A stretch of DNA of 64,000 bases from Fluctibacter halophilus (GTDB lineage Bacteria; Pseudomonadota; Gammaproteobacteria; Enterobacterales; Alteromonadaceae), in assembly GCF_020687825.1 (NCBI RefSeq), contig NZ_JAJEWP010000007.1, forward strand, positions 62,001 through 126,000, read 5' to 3'. The position numbers were made by a program, and so were the translations under genes. Positions 17,736-27,287 of the stretch are shown here, one piece after another (the stretch's first letter is position 1; the number at the start of each line of letters is the position of its first letter). The notes under the pieces were generated by a model. It saw nothing but the letters and a program-made list of their open reading frames with translations, had not been told where the DNA came from and ran no database searches.

Positions 17736-18121
17736 CTTTGGTTCCTCAATAACAACAGAGCGCCTGCTCATGATTGAAGTTATCTGCCTGCTTTTTGCGG
17801 GCATTACCGTTCGAAAAAGCCGTTGGGTGGCATACGATGTCGCGTACACCCGGCAGCCCCGCTATCCTAGTCAAAAACCGTAGACCGGAGGCTTTGCGTC
17901 CCAGGTTTTCACCTGGTTTGCCTTTTTCATTTACTCTGGCAGTGTAGTTCAGTGCTGTGTCGCAAATCCACGACTTGCTGGCATGGTGAATCATCATTGA
18001 GGATAAATATTTATACCTTACGAGGTCTTCGTATTGGCGATTTTGGCGGTGGACAAAAGCATGGTCTTTCCCTCGCCAGCCCTTTATAGTAGTGGTTTAG
18101 CATCAAGGAATATGAAAGCTT
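17736..18121. other. Intergenic region between parA and the hydrolase gene (386 bp)
   Basis: Divergent promoter region with no convincing gene. A 6-bp inverted repeat (CCAGGT, TTTC, ACCTGG) lies at 17901-17916. No recognisable parS site was found. Confidence 0.5.
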
Positions 18122-19147
18122 ATGTTGCGTGTTTTAACGCTATCACTGTTGCTGCTCCATGGCGCAACCCTGGCTCGGACGCCAGACTGGCTGGCCCCCT
18201 TTGTCACTTTGTATGAGCAACAACTGGGGCAGGCAGAGCCCTGTGCGTTAAGTGCTTCAGGCCAACTAACGGTGTGTTCTCCCACCTTGTTGAACAACAG
18301 TATCGGTCCTTTCGTGTTACACCATGGGCAGCCACAGGGCCCGGTGGTGGTCTTGCTGCATGGTCTGAGTGACTCGCCGTTTTTCCTGCGCTCGATTGCC
18401 CCGGCGATACACCAGCAAGGCATGACGGTGATCGTCGGCCTGTTGCCTGGTCATGGCAAGCATGATGCAGATGCCGATATGGAGGATGAGCACCTTTCTG
18501 ATCGATGGCGCACCCACCTTTCAGCACTGGTTGGGTATGCCAAGACATTGGGACAACCCGTGTTGTTGGGCGGATTCTCGACCGGCGGCGCGCTAGTGAC
18601 CGAATATACCCTGCAGCATCCCGGCGAGATCTCGGGACTATTGTTGTTTTCCGGAGCGTTGGCATTGGATGATAGTGCTGAAAGCCTATCCCATTTCTGG
18701 GGGATGGGTTGGTTGGCCAGGTTGCTGGATGGCGAGTATCAGACCCGGGGACCGAATCCGTACAAATACCCCTCGGTATCGTCCTATTCTGCTATCGAAC
18801 TAATGGAAGTGATTGATCACATTCGTGAATTGCAAAGCAACGAGGTACCATTGAACGTCCCCATCTTTGCTGCACACTCATTGGCAGATACGACCACACC
18901 TTACCATGGCGTGGCTTCCTTGCTGGACTACAACCGAGGCGACAACCTGACCTACCTGGTGGATGAAAGTGTCGGCGTGTGTCACGCCGATCTGGTGATC
19001 AACCCCTGGCATCTGGAGCAGATGGATTATAACGCGACCAAGGTCGACAGCACCGCATCATGCAAGGTACCGAGGGCGAACCCTGAGCACGATGACATGC
19101 TTAATGCGCTGGCGCTGTTTCTGCAGCGCTTTGCATCCACACACTGA
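18122..19147 (+). CDS. Secreted alpha/beta hydrolase
   Basis: A 341-residue enzyme with a signal peptide (residues 1-19). The fold shows the oxyanion strand VVLLHGLSDSPFFLR, the nucleophile elbow GGFSTGGAL with catalytic Ser, an acid in AHSLADTTT and a likely histidine in NPEHDDM near the C-terminus. It resembles monoacylglycerol-lipase-like esterases. Four cysteines could form disulfides, consistent with export. The substrate is unknown. It is a single gene with a Tyr-encoding ATG start and weak ribosome site. Confidence 0.82.
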   Translation: MLRVLTLSLLLLHGATLARTPDWLAPFVTLYEQQLGQAEPCALSASGQLTVCSPTLLNNSIGPFVLHHGQPQGPVVVLLHGLSDSPFFLRSIAPAIHQQGMTVIVGLLPGHGKHDADADMEDEHLSDRWRTHLSALVGYAKTLGQPVLLGGFSTGGALVTEYTLQHPGEISGLLLFSGALALDDSAESLSHFWGMGWLARLLDGEYQTRGPNPYKYPSVSSYSAIELMEVIDHIRELQSNEVPLNVPIFAAHSLADTTTPYHGVASLLDYNRGDNLTYLVDESVGVCHADLVINPWHLEQMDYNATKVDSTASCKVPRANPEHDDMLNALALFLQRFASTH

Positions 19148-19258
19148 TAAGGTGGGTGACAACGATAACAAATTTTGTAACCAATCATGTGTACCTGGTG
19201 CGTTTGCATCCGGGCTTTGGCATAGTGGATAAAATAACAACGATAAGTGGGAGACGAC

Positions 19259-21079
19259 ATGAAAGCGTTTTTTAAAGGCCTGGGATACACTGTTCTGGCC
19301 ATCCTCATCGCGGGGGGCGGTTTGGCAGCCCATGAGTGGTACGCGGAAAAACCGTTCTTTTTCCGGGTTTTACTTGACCGGGCAATGGTTAAATCGGCGC
19401 TGGATAAGCCCGAAGTGCTGACTTCATTGGGCGTGCTGGAACAATTCGGTATCAAAGGACACAACGCCGAACTGAATGATGACAGCCTGGCCGAAGGCGA
19501 TCGCATGTACGAGGAGTTGAAGGGACTGCGCGAGACCCTGATGAGTTATGCCGATGAAGACCTCGATGCCGATCAGCGATTGTCGAAAGAAATCGCCATG
19601 TATCTGCTGGATACCGTGATTGAGGCGGAGCCCTATCGCTATCATGATTACCCGGTGAATCAGCTGTTTGGTCTGCAAAACGGGTTCCCCAGTTTCATGG
19701 ACAGCCAGCACCGCATTGCAGAGCCTGAGGACGTGGAAAACTACATTTCACGTTTGCAAAAAATGCGCGTCAAGTTTGCGCAGAATATGGAAGGGCTGAA
19801 GCTACGCGAAGCGCGTAACATTATCCCGCCCCGTTTTGTGATTGAGCGTGTGCTGGATGAAATGCGCGGCTTTGTTGGTACGCCCGCCAAAGAAAACATT
19901 CTTTACACGTCCCTTGAAAAGCGGATTAACGACGCTGAAGATTTTCCGGTGGAAGAAAAAGCCCGTCTGCTGGCATTGGCCGAAGCGGAAATCAACGACA
20001 CGGTTTATCCAACCTATCAGACCTACATTGACTATTTTGATGGCCTGAAAGCCAAAGCCGGTACCGATGACGGCCTGTGGCATCTGGAAGGTGGCGATAT
20101 TGCCTATGAACAAGCGCTGCGTTTCTTCACCACCACCGATTACACTGCCGATCAGATCCATCGTATGGGTTTGTCTGAGGTGGCTCGTATCCAGGAAGAG
20201 ATCCTGACCATTCTGGCAGAGCAAGGTTACGACATCAGCGAAGGCTTTACCGCTGCCATCGAAGCCATGAAAGCCGATCCGCGTTTTTACTATGAAGACA
20301 GCGACGCTGGACGGGAGCAGATCCTGGCAGATTATCAGACCATCCTGGATGAAATTGATGCCGGTCTGGATGATGCCTTCAATATTCGTCCTAAAGCGGG
20401 CATGGAAGTTGTGCGTATTCCTCTGTTCAAAGAGAAGACAGCACCGGGCGCCTACTATCAGCAACCGTCCATGGATGGCACCCGTCCGGGACGTTTCTTT
20501 GCCAACCTGTATGATATTCAGGCGACACCGAAGTACGGTATGCGTACGTTGGCTTACCACGAAGGTATCCCTGGCCACCACTTCCAGATTGCGATTTCGA
20601 TGGAACTGGAAGGGTTACCTATCTTCCGCAAAATCCCGATGTTCACCGCCTACACCGAAGGTTGGGCACTGTATGCCGAGCGTCTGGCATGGGAGCTGGG
20701 TTTCCAGGACGATCCATTTGACAACATCGGTCGCTTGCAAGCCGAACTGTTCCGCGCTGTACGCCTGGTGGTCGATACCGGTATCCACGCCAAGCGCTGG
20801 ACCCGTGAAGAAGCCATCGATTACATGCTGAAGAATACCGGCATGGCAGAGTCTGACGTGGTATCTGAAATCGAGCGCTACATCGTTATGCCCGGACAGG
20901 CGACGTCTTACAAAGTGGGTATGATGAAAATTCTCGAAGTGCGTGAAAAGGCCATGCAAGCACTGGGCGACGACTTCAGTCTGGCGGAATTCCATGATGT
21001 GGTGCTGAAAAACGGCGCTGTTCCGCTGGATGTACTGGAGCGGCTGGTGGATGAGTACATCGCCGAGAAGCAATCCTAA
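19259..21079 (+). CDS. DUF885 family zinc-peptidase-like protein
   Basis: A 606-residue protein with an N-terminal membrane anchor or signal (residues 7-27). The C-terminal half contains the family's metal motif YHEGIPGHHFQ with a downstream glutamate region (FTAYTEGWALYAERLA), as in DUF885 proteins, which are thought to be metallopeptidases related to carboxypeptidase Taq. The start is ATG 19259 behind GTGGGAG; the GTG at 19247 is less likely. A single gene ending in a terminator. Peptide substrates are not known. Confidence 0.88.
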   Translation: MKAFFKGLGYTVLAILIAGGGLAAHEWYAEKPFFFRVLLDRAMVKSALDKPEVLTSLGVLEQFGIKGHNAELNDDSLAEGDRMYEELKGLRETLMSYADEDLDADQRLSKEIAMYLLDTVIEAEPYRYHDYPVNQLFGLQNGFPSFMDSQHRIAEPEDVENYISRLQKMRVKFAQNMEGLKLREARNIIPPRFVIERVLDEMRGFVGTPAKENILYTSLEKRINDAEDFPVEEKARLLALAEAEINDTVYPTYQTYIDYFDGLKAKAGTDDGLWHLEGGDIAYEQALRFFTTTDYTADQIHRMGLSEVARIQEEILTILAEQGYDISEGFTAAIEAMKADPRFYYEDSDAGREQILADYQTILDEIDAGLDDAFNIRPKAGMEVVRIPLFKEKTAPGAYYQQPSMDGTRPGRFFANLYDIQATPKYGMRTLAYHEGIPGHHFQIAISMELEGLPIFRKIPMFTAYTEGWALYAERLAWELGFQDDPFDNIGRLQAELFRAVRLVVDTGIHAKRWTREEAIDYMLKNTGMAESDVVSEIERYIVMPGQATSYKVGMMKILEVREKAMQALGDDFSLAEFHDVVLKNGAVPLDVLERLVDEYIAEKQS

Positions 21080-21107
21080 CTCGCATGTTGTTGCGCTGAA
21101 TTGAACC

Positions 21108-21136
21108 AAGCCCGTTGCTCTGCAGCGGGCTTTTTT
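21108..21136 (+). terminator. Intrinsic terminator of the DUF885 gene
   Basis: AAGCCCGTTGC and GCAGCGGGCTT form an 11-bp stem (one G-T pair) around TCT, followed by six T. Confidence 0.92.
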
Positions 21137-21251
21137 CTTGTTGGTCTGCGTGCATTGCTCTACGCTTTATAAGCGTCCTTAGAAAACGGAAGCGTTAACC
21201 TGGACGCAGAGAATCTGTCTGAGTCTGTGCCGCTGTCAGGGAATTCGCGCC

Positions 21252-23453
21252 GTGCAACATCTTCAATCCGTTACCCATCGTCTACGTTTCCGCTATTTGC
21301 TCGCGCTGGGTATGATTGCGCTGGTGATCGGTATCTCTGTATTGGCCAGCCATTACGTCACCTATTTGCAGGCCAGTGACGCCAAAACCATCAATATTGC
21401 CGGTATGCAGCGAATGCTGTCGCAAAAGATCGCATTGAATGTTCATCGCCTGCAAGCACCGCAACAACCCACCAGTGTGGCATCAACCGCTGATGCGTTG
21501 CGTTTGGCCATCAATCGCTTTGAACAGAACCACCAGTTTTTGCTTGCCTCATTGTCCAGTGGTGAGGCCCGCTATGACAGTCAACATCCTGCCTACCCGT
21601 TGTATTTTGTTGGTGATCCCGACCCGCTGGAACAGCGTGTCAGGGATTACATTTCGGCTGCCCGTCGATGGGCGAGCGGTGATCCGCTTCCTCAGGACAG
21701 GGGTATGTTCATGCCCCGTCATACCGAAAAATTGCTCGGCGATCTCGACAGTGTGGTGTCGGCGTTTGAACACCAGGCCCAATTGCGGGTCAAGCTGTTA
21801 TCCTGGGGGCAGTGGGCGTTGTTGCTGGTGGCATTGATGGTGTTGAGCGGCCAATACCTGTACCTGTTTCGGCCGATTGAGCGGCAAATCAGCGACAATC
21901 TGGCTTCGTTGGACAAGCAGCGTCAGGAAGCACTGGAACTGGAGCAGCAAGCTAACCAGGCGAGCATTGCCAAGTCACAGTTTCTGGCCACCATGAGCCA
22001 TGAATTACGCACGCCGCTAAACGGTATCTTTGGCATGGTCGAGCTGGCGCAGTTGGAATCTCGTACCGGTACCCGCCAGCGCTACCTGAACCAGGCGTTA
22101 AAATCCGGACGGGAATTGTTGCATCTGATCGAAGAGATACTCGACATCGCACATATCGAGTCGGGCAAATTAGTGCTGAAAAATAATGACTTTAACTTGC
22201 CGTCGTTGTTGGATGAATGCCTGGCGCCACACTCGGTGGAAGCGCATAAAAAGGGCTTACAGTTTACTTCGCAACAATCGGACAACGTGCCGGAATGGGT
22301 GTACGGTGATCCAATCCGGATTAAACAGGTGCTCAACAACCTGCTCAGCAATGCGGTGAAATTTACCCCACAGGGCAGTGTTGATGTGGATATCCAATAC
22401 CGTACCGACGAGGGCCGGGACTGGTTGCACATCGAGGTGACCGATACCGGTATTGGTATTGATAAAGCGAACCTGACGCGGATTTTTGAGCGCTTTACCC
22501 AGGTAGATGAACGTAGCCAGCGCAATTATCAGGGCGCGGGGCTGGGCCTGGCCATTTGCAAAGAGTGGGTGGATGTTATGGGGGGCAAATTGTCCGCCAC
22601 CAGCATTGCCGGCAAAGGGAGCCGCTTTACCTGTCAGATCCCGTTGGGCAGTCCAAAAGCAGAGCACCTTGAGGGCATCATTGCCCGTGAGGGACGCATT
22701 GCCATCGTCGATGATCTGGACAGCAGTCGACGTTATCTGGGCCTTATTGTCGAGCAACTGGGCTTTCAGTGTGAGTGTTTTGGCAGCGCCAAAGCACTAC
22801 TTGGCGCACTGGCGTCGGGTAGCCGCTTTGACGCGGTGTTGATTGATCAGCACATGCCCGATGTCGATGGCATATCCCTGGCCGAGCGTTTGCGCGATCA
22901 ATACCATGGTCAGTGCCCACTGCGTATCCTTGTGTCAGCCAGTGATACCGCACTGAGCGCGTATGCCGAAGATGAAACGCTGTTCTGGCGGCGCTACCTT
23001 AAACCGGTCGACACCGCACAACTGGAACAGGACCTGCGGCTGCTACGTCGCGAAGATAAAGAGCCGGCAACGGCTAAAACAAGGTCTAGCGAGCCCCGCA
23101 TACTGTTGGTGGAAGACAACGACATCAATGCCGAGGTGGTGTTGAATATGTTGCAAGTGGCTGGTTTTTTCTGTCAACGGGTGGACAATGGCGAGGAGGC
23201 GCTGAGCGCGCTGGAAAAAGCGTCCTTTGATTTGGTGCTGATGGACATCAATATGCCGGTCATGGATGGGCTACAAGCCTGTAAAGCAATGCGTGGCCGT
23301 GGCGACACGACACCGGTCGTGGCATTGACCGCCAATGCCTATGATGAAGACATTGAGCGTTCGCGTAGCGTGGGGATGCAAGCCCACCTGGTAAAACCTG
23401 TGAACCGTGAACACCTGATTAAAACCGTGAACCGTCTGATTGAACGGTCTTGA
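21252..23453 (+). CDS. Hybrid sensor histidine kinase with two receiver domains
   Basis: A 733-residue protein. Two membrane helices (about 14-35 and 188-208) flank a periplasmic domain that starts with AKTINIAGMQRMLSQKIAL, the PilJ/NarX-type sensor signature. The HisKA box has H250 in TMSHELRTPLNG, and a HATPase domain follows (NNLLSNAVKFTP, DTGIGID, GAGLGLAICKEW). Then come two receivers with phosphoacceptors D532 (VLIDQHMPDVDG) and D665 (VLMDINMPVMDG). No HPt or output domain is present, so it must pass phosphate to another protein. GTG start. The signal and partner are not evident from the neighbours. Confidence 0.92.
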   Translation: MQHLQSVTHRLRFRYLLALGMIALVIGISVLASHYVTYLQASDAKTINIAGMQRMLSQKIALNVHRLQAPQQPTSVASTADALRLAINRFEQNHQFLLASLSSGEARYDSQHPAYPLYFVGDPDPLEQRVRDYISAARRWASGDPLPQDRGMFMPRHTEKLLGDLDSVVSAFEHQAQLRVKLLSWGQWALLLVALMVLSGQYLYLFRPIERQISDNLASLDKQRQEALELEQQANQASIAKSQFLATMSHELRTPLNGIFGMVELAQLESRTGTRQRYLNQALKSGRELLHLIEEILDIAHIESGKLVLKNNDFNLPSLLDECLAPHSVEAHKKGLQFTSQQSDNVPEWVYGDPIRIKQVLNNLLSNAVKFTPQGSVDVDIQYRTDEGRDWLHIEVTDTGIGIDKANLTRIFERFTQVDERSQRNYQGAGLGLAICKEWVDVMGGKLSATSIAGKGSRFTCQIPLGSPKAEHLEGIIAREGRIAIVDDLDSSRRYLGLIVEQLGFQCECFGSAKALLGALASGSRFDAVLIDQHMPDVDGISLAERLRDQYHGQCPLRILVSASDTALSAYAEDETLFWRRYLKPVDTAQLEQDLRLLRREDKEPATAKTRSSEPRILLVEDNDINAEVVLNMLQVAGFFCQRVDNGEEALSALEKASFDLVLMDINMPVMDGLQACKAMRGRGDTTPVVALTANAYDEDIERSRSVGMQAHLVKPVNREHLIKTVNRLIERS

Positions 23454-23550
23454 CGCCGAATCGAAATTGCCGTCCGCGGACGTCAATTACGATTGAGTGT
23501 GGGATAGCCTCATGGCATGCTAACCCGGTCATCATTCAGGGAGCCTTGCC

Positions 23551-24648
23551 GTGCCGAAATACGTGCTTTATGGAACACCATTTTCGTTTTATACCGCCAA
23601 AGCGCGCGCCTATTTCCAGGTCAAAGGGATCCCGTTTGAGGAAGTGTTTGCCACCGCCAAAGTGTACAAATCGGTGATAAAACCGCGAACCGGCGTACAG
23701 ATGATCCCGGTGGTTGCCACCCCTGACGGGGAATATTTACAGGATACGGCGGCGATTATCGATGCGTTGGAACAACGCCACCCTGAGCCGGCAATTTTGC
23801 CGTCAACGCCCCGTCAACGCATGCTGTGTCTTTTACTGGAAGCCTGGGCTGACGAATGGCTGTTGTTGCCTGCCATGCATTACCGTTGGAACCATGACAA
23901 CACGCCCTACATATACGAGCAGTTTGGCCAGGTTGCCGGACCCTGGTTACCGGCTTTCATCAGGCGTCGCCTGGGCAAAAAACTGGCTGCCCGTTTCGCG
24001 GGGTTTGTGCCTAAGCTGGGTATCCATGGTCATGTTCCCCGCGCCTTGGAACATTGGTTTGAAAATACCATTCTGCCGGCCTTGCAACAGCACTTCAGTG
24101 ACCATGATTTCGTGCTGGGTGAACGGCCAAGCCTCGCCGATGTCAGCTTGATGGGACCCTTTTACGCGCACCTGTATTCAGATCCTGCACCGGGTAAACT
24201 GTTGCGCGAGAAAGCTCCCGCATTGTGTGATTGGATTGAGCGTATGCGCAACGTTCAGCCGGATGAACAGTTGCAATGGTTGCCCGATGACGCCATACCC
24301 AACACGCTGGCACCGCTGGTGGCCGATGTTTTTGAACATTTGTGGCCGATGCTGGCAAATACCGTCGTTGCGGTGGAGGAATGGGCGCTGACCTATGCGG
24401 ATGAGCGCGCGCTGCCAAGGGGGATTGGTGAGCACCAATTTCGTTTCGGTACCACCCAGGCCAATCGCGTCGTGTTACCGTTTCAGCAATGGAAAATGCA
24501 GCGCATACTCGACGCCTGGGCGCAGCTGTCCGAAGCGCAACAACGGGATGTTCAGGACTGGTTGCAACCCTACGTCGGCGAACAGGGACTGGCCTTTGCT
24601 ATCCATCGGCCGGTCACCCGGCGGGACAACCGCATTTGGTTGCAATAG
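23551..24648 (+). CDS. Glutathione S-transferase family protein, long form
   Basis: A 365-residue protein whose first 80 residues are a thioredoxin-like GST domain (LYGTPFSFYTAKARAYFQVK, then the cis-proline region VQMIPVVATPDG and the DTAAIIDAL helix). A GST C-terminal helical domain continues to about residue 235 (GERPSLADVSLMGPF). Some 130 further residues are not part of a usual GST (200-230 residues). Start is GTG with GGGAG upstream. It may act on an unknown electrophile or have no transferase activity. A PAS-only gene follows on the same strand. Confidence 0.8.
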   Translation: MPKYVLYGTPFSFYTAKARAYFQVKGIPFEEVFATAKVYKSVIKPRTGVQMIPVVATPDGEYLQDTAAIIDALEQRHPEPAILPSTPRQRMLCLLLEAWADEWLLLPAMHYRWNHDNTPYIYEQFGQVAGPWLPAFIRRRLGKKLAARFAGFVPKLGIHGHVPRALEHWFENTILPALQQHFSDHDFVLGERPSLADVSLMGPFYAHLYSDPAPGKLLREKAPALCDWIERMRNVQPDEQLQWLPDDAIPNTLAPLVADVFEHLWPMLANTVVAVEEWALTYADERALPRGIGEHQFRFGTTQANRVVLPFQQWKMQRILDAWAQLSEAQQRDVQDWLQPYVGEQGLAFAIHRPVTRRDNRIWLQ

Positions 24649-24726
24649 ACAGCACAATTGCAGTGCAACTGCGGCAAGTTGCGCAGACTTGGACTATGGT
24701 TATTCCGTACAGGAAAGGGAAAGCCA

Positions 24727-25131
24727 ATGGTCAGCATGTCTTCATTATCTTCACTTCTGCAATCGTCAACGGGACTCAGCTTACTGCGATCCATCGTTGA
24801 CGGACGTTCGTATGGATTGGTGTTAGTCGACACCAAGGGTGACATTTTATTCGCCAATGCCTGGTTCAATGATGTGATGGGGTCATCGGGGCCGGCGTTA
24901 CGCGGCAGGCGTTTGTATGACTTCTTTTGCGAAATGAGTCATGCCGAGTTGGATACCTTGCTGGACAATTGTCAACGGGGCGACGCTCACCACAGTGAGA
25001 GCGGTGAAATGTTCCTGATGACGCCACAGGGTGATAAACGTTGCGTCAAAATGACCGCTGATGGTGTGTTTAACGCCACTGCCCAGGGGAATGAATTGTT
25101 GTATATCGAGTGTCATTTGTCGGTCAGTTAG
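24727..25131 (+). CDS. Small single-PAS-domain protein
   Basis: A 134-residue cytoplasmic protein made of one PAS-like fold (LRSIVDGRSYGLVLVDTKGDILFANAWFNDVMG and on, described here by its ends), with no kinase, GGDEF or helix-turn-helix part. Start chosen at ATG 24727 after GGAAAGGG. It follows the GST-like gene by 78 bases. It may be a free sensor or adaptor that works by protein contact. Confidence 0.65.
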   Translation: MVSMSSLSSLLQSSTGLSLLRSIVDGRSYGLVLVDTKGDILFANAWFNDVMGSSGPALRGRRLYDFFCEMSHAELDTLLDNCQRGDAHHSESGEMFLMTPQGDKRCVKMTADGVFNATAQGNELLYIECHLSVS

Positions 25132-25228
25132 CCCAAACAGGCATTGCATTGCGTTTAACTTTAGGCTTTGATGAACACAGTGTTTTTATTGGGGCTTTAT
25201 TTGTCGTTGGCAGCGCCGTTGGATAAGC

Positions 25229-27199
25229 ATGAATAATTCGTCGCCTTCAGTACCGCGTCAAAACCTGGCCATCCGGCTGCTTCGGGTATTGCGCTACAAC
25301 AAGGTGCGCAGTGAGCGCGCCATAGAACTGCTGGCACCTGAAAAGCGCCCTCTGTTTCATGCATTGCCGTTTTTGCTGCACATCAATCATCCACAATTTC
25401 CAGGCTTCGTCGACGACCCAGCTGTGCCCCACGGCCTGAGTAACTACTCCCTGCGCACCACGTTACAAGAAGCCCTGTACTTACTGTTTCCCGAGCAACG
25501 CAATCTGCTGGAAGACATGAAAAGGGTTTGGCCAAAGCAACGTAGCATCGATGCGCTGTTGTTGATGGGCAGCGTCGGTACGATTGCCCAGAGTGAAAAG
25601 TCGGATTTTGATTTTTGGGCCTGCGTGGATGCCGAGTCATTGGGCCCAGAGGGCATGAAGTTGTTGCAGATAAAGCTGCAGCGTATTGAACAATGGGCAT
25701 GGCGTGAGTATCAGTTGGAAGTGCATTTTTTCCTGTCGGACATTACCCGGGTGCAACGCAATGACTTTGGTGAGGCCGATGGTGAGAGTGCCGGCTCCGC
25801 GCAGGCGTTGTTTCTCAAAGCGGAGTTTTACACCACCCATATCGTGGTCGCCGGTAAGGCACCCTTTTGGTGGTTGATGCCGGACGATATCGACGAGCAG
25901 GGGTATCAGCAACAGATCCACCAACTCAAACTGGGTACAACACCGGACCCGTCGTGGTTTATGGATTTGGGGCATCTGCAACAGCTGGATGCCGGCGAGT
26001 TATTCGGTGCCGCCATCTGGCAAATCGTCAAAGCCATGGACTCACCGTTCAAATCGGTGTTGAAGATGGCCAAGCTGGAAGTGTTTCTGCACAACATTGA
26101 ACACGGTCAGCCGCTGTGCAATGTATTGCGCAGTAAAGTGCATAATGGCGCCAAAGCACCCGGCGATCTGGAACATGTCGACCCTTATGCGCTGATGTTT
26201 GACGAATTGATCAATCATTATCAGCACAGTGAACACAAAGACATCGTACAGTTACTGCGGATGTGCCTGTATATCAAGTGTGATACCAAGCTCAGTACCC
26301 CCGCAGATGCCAGTGAAAACACCTTTAAACGCACTATCATGAGCAGCTACGTGGCGCAGTGGGGCTGGAGCAAAGAGACGGTTCGTCGTCTGGATCGGAT
26401 CAAATACTGGGATTTTCATGACAAGTCCCGCCTCAGCAAGCAGATACATCAATTCCTGATTGCGTGTTATCGACGCATTTCGACTCAGTTGAGTGAACAT
26501 GAGCAGCAGGTCAGTCAGCAGGATATGACGGTGATTGGGCGTAAAATTGAAGCGTTCTACGCCAAAAAGCCGAATAAAGTCGACTATCTTCGCAGTGTTT
26601 TTGATAACGAACTTTACAGCAAGCGGGTGACCATCAAAGCCGACGTGGGCGCCAGTGATGATCGCTTGTGGCATTTGTACGATGGCGATCAGTTGCAGGG
26701 CAAAGAACACGAAATCCAGCGTTCAAAACTGCTGAGTCATCCGGATCCGATCCAGCTCATTGCCTGGGCGGTGTGGAACAAACTGATGGATCCCAAAACC
26801 CGTGTGTTGCTGGATTATCACACAGAGCCGGTCAATGAGAGTGAGTTGCAGACACTGACCCGGCACATTCACCAGATTTTCCCGCCGGTCAAAGTGGCTG
26901 ATCTACCACGGGAGGTATTGCTTGAACCCAGCCGTATCGTCAACTGTCTGGTGGTTCTCAACTTTGAGTCTCGTCGCACCAGTACCGACATAAAATCGGT
27001 CACGGTGTTGTATTCCACCAGTTGGGGAGAGCTTTACATCACCCGAGGGCTGGATGCTGTCAAGGCATTGCAGTTCGATTTACTTGAGGTCAGCCCACGT
27101 CCCGGTACCTACCTGTATGCGCCGGCCGATGGCCATAAGCAGCGTCTGTATCAGGGCTTCGCGAATAAAACCGGATTGGATTTTCAGACCAAGTTGTAA
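25229..27199 (+). CDS. cyaA: Class I adenylate cyclase, short form
   Basis: Makes cAMP from ATP; class I (enterobacterial-type) enzyme. The nucleotidyltransferase signature is intact: G114-S115 in LLMGSVGTIAQ and the metal-binding D126 and D128 in KSDFDFWACVD. Further conserved blocks follow (SFFMDLG-like WFMDLGHLQQLDAGELFGAA and DSPFKSVLKMAKLEVFL). At 656 residues it is shorter than E. coli CyaA (848), and the C-terminal glucose-responsive regulatory region appears reduced, so control by the PTS may differ. Single gene. I cannot tell whether it is the only cyclase of the genome. Confidence 0.9.
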   Translation: MNNSSPSVPRQNLAIRLLRVLRYNKVRSERAIELLAPEKRPLFHALPFLLHINHPQFPGFVDDPAVPHGLSNYSLRTTLQEALYLLFPEQRNLLEDMKRVWPKQRSIDALLLMGSVGTIAQSEKSDFDFWACVDAESLGPEGMKLLQIKLQRIEQWAWREYQLEVHFFLSDITRVQRNDFGEADGESAGSAQALFLKAEFYTTHIVVAGKAPFWWLMPDDIDEQGYQQQIHQLKLGTTPDPSWFMDLGHLQQLDAGELFGAAIWQIVKAMDSPFKSVLKMAKLEVFLHNIEHGQPLCNVLRSKVHNGAKAPGDLEHVDPYALMFDELINHYQHSEHKDIVQLLRMCLYIKCDTKLSTPADASENTFKRTIMSSYVAQWGWSKETVRRLDRIKYWDFHDKSRLSKQIHQFLIACYRRISTQLSEHEQQVSQQDMTVIGRKIEAFYAKKPNKVDYLRSVFDNELYSKRVTIKADVGASDDRLWHLYDGDQLQGKEHEIQRSKLLSHPDPIQLIAWAVWNKLMDPKTRVLLDYHTEPVNESELQTLTRHIHQIFPPVKVADLPREVLLEPSRIVNCLVVLNFESRRTSTDIKSVTVLYSTSWGELYITRGLDAVKALQFDLLEVSPRPGTYLYAPADGHKQRLYQGFANKTGLDFQTKL

Positions 27200-27287
27200 T
27201 TCACGCCCGTTGCTGCCCGTCGGCGATCGGATTGCGCGCTATGCCATGCCTTGATACTGTACTTTTTTTCCAACCGGGAAGCACTGG

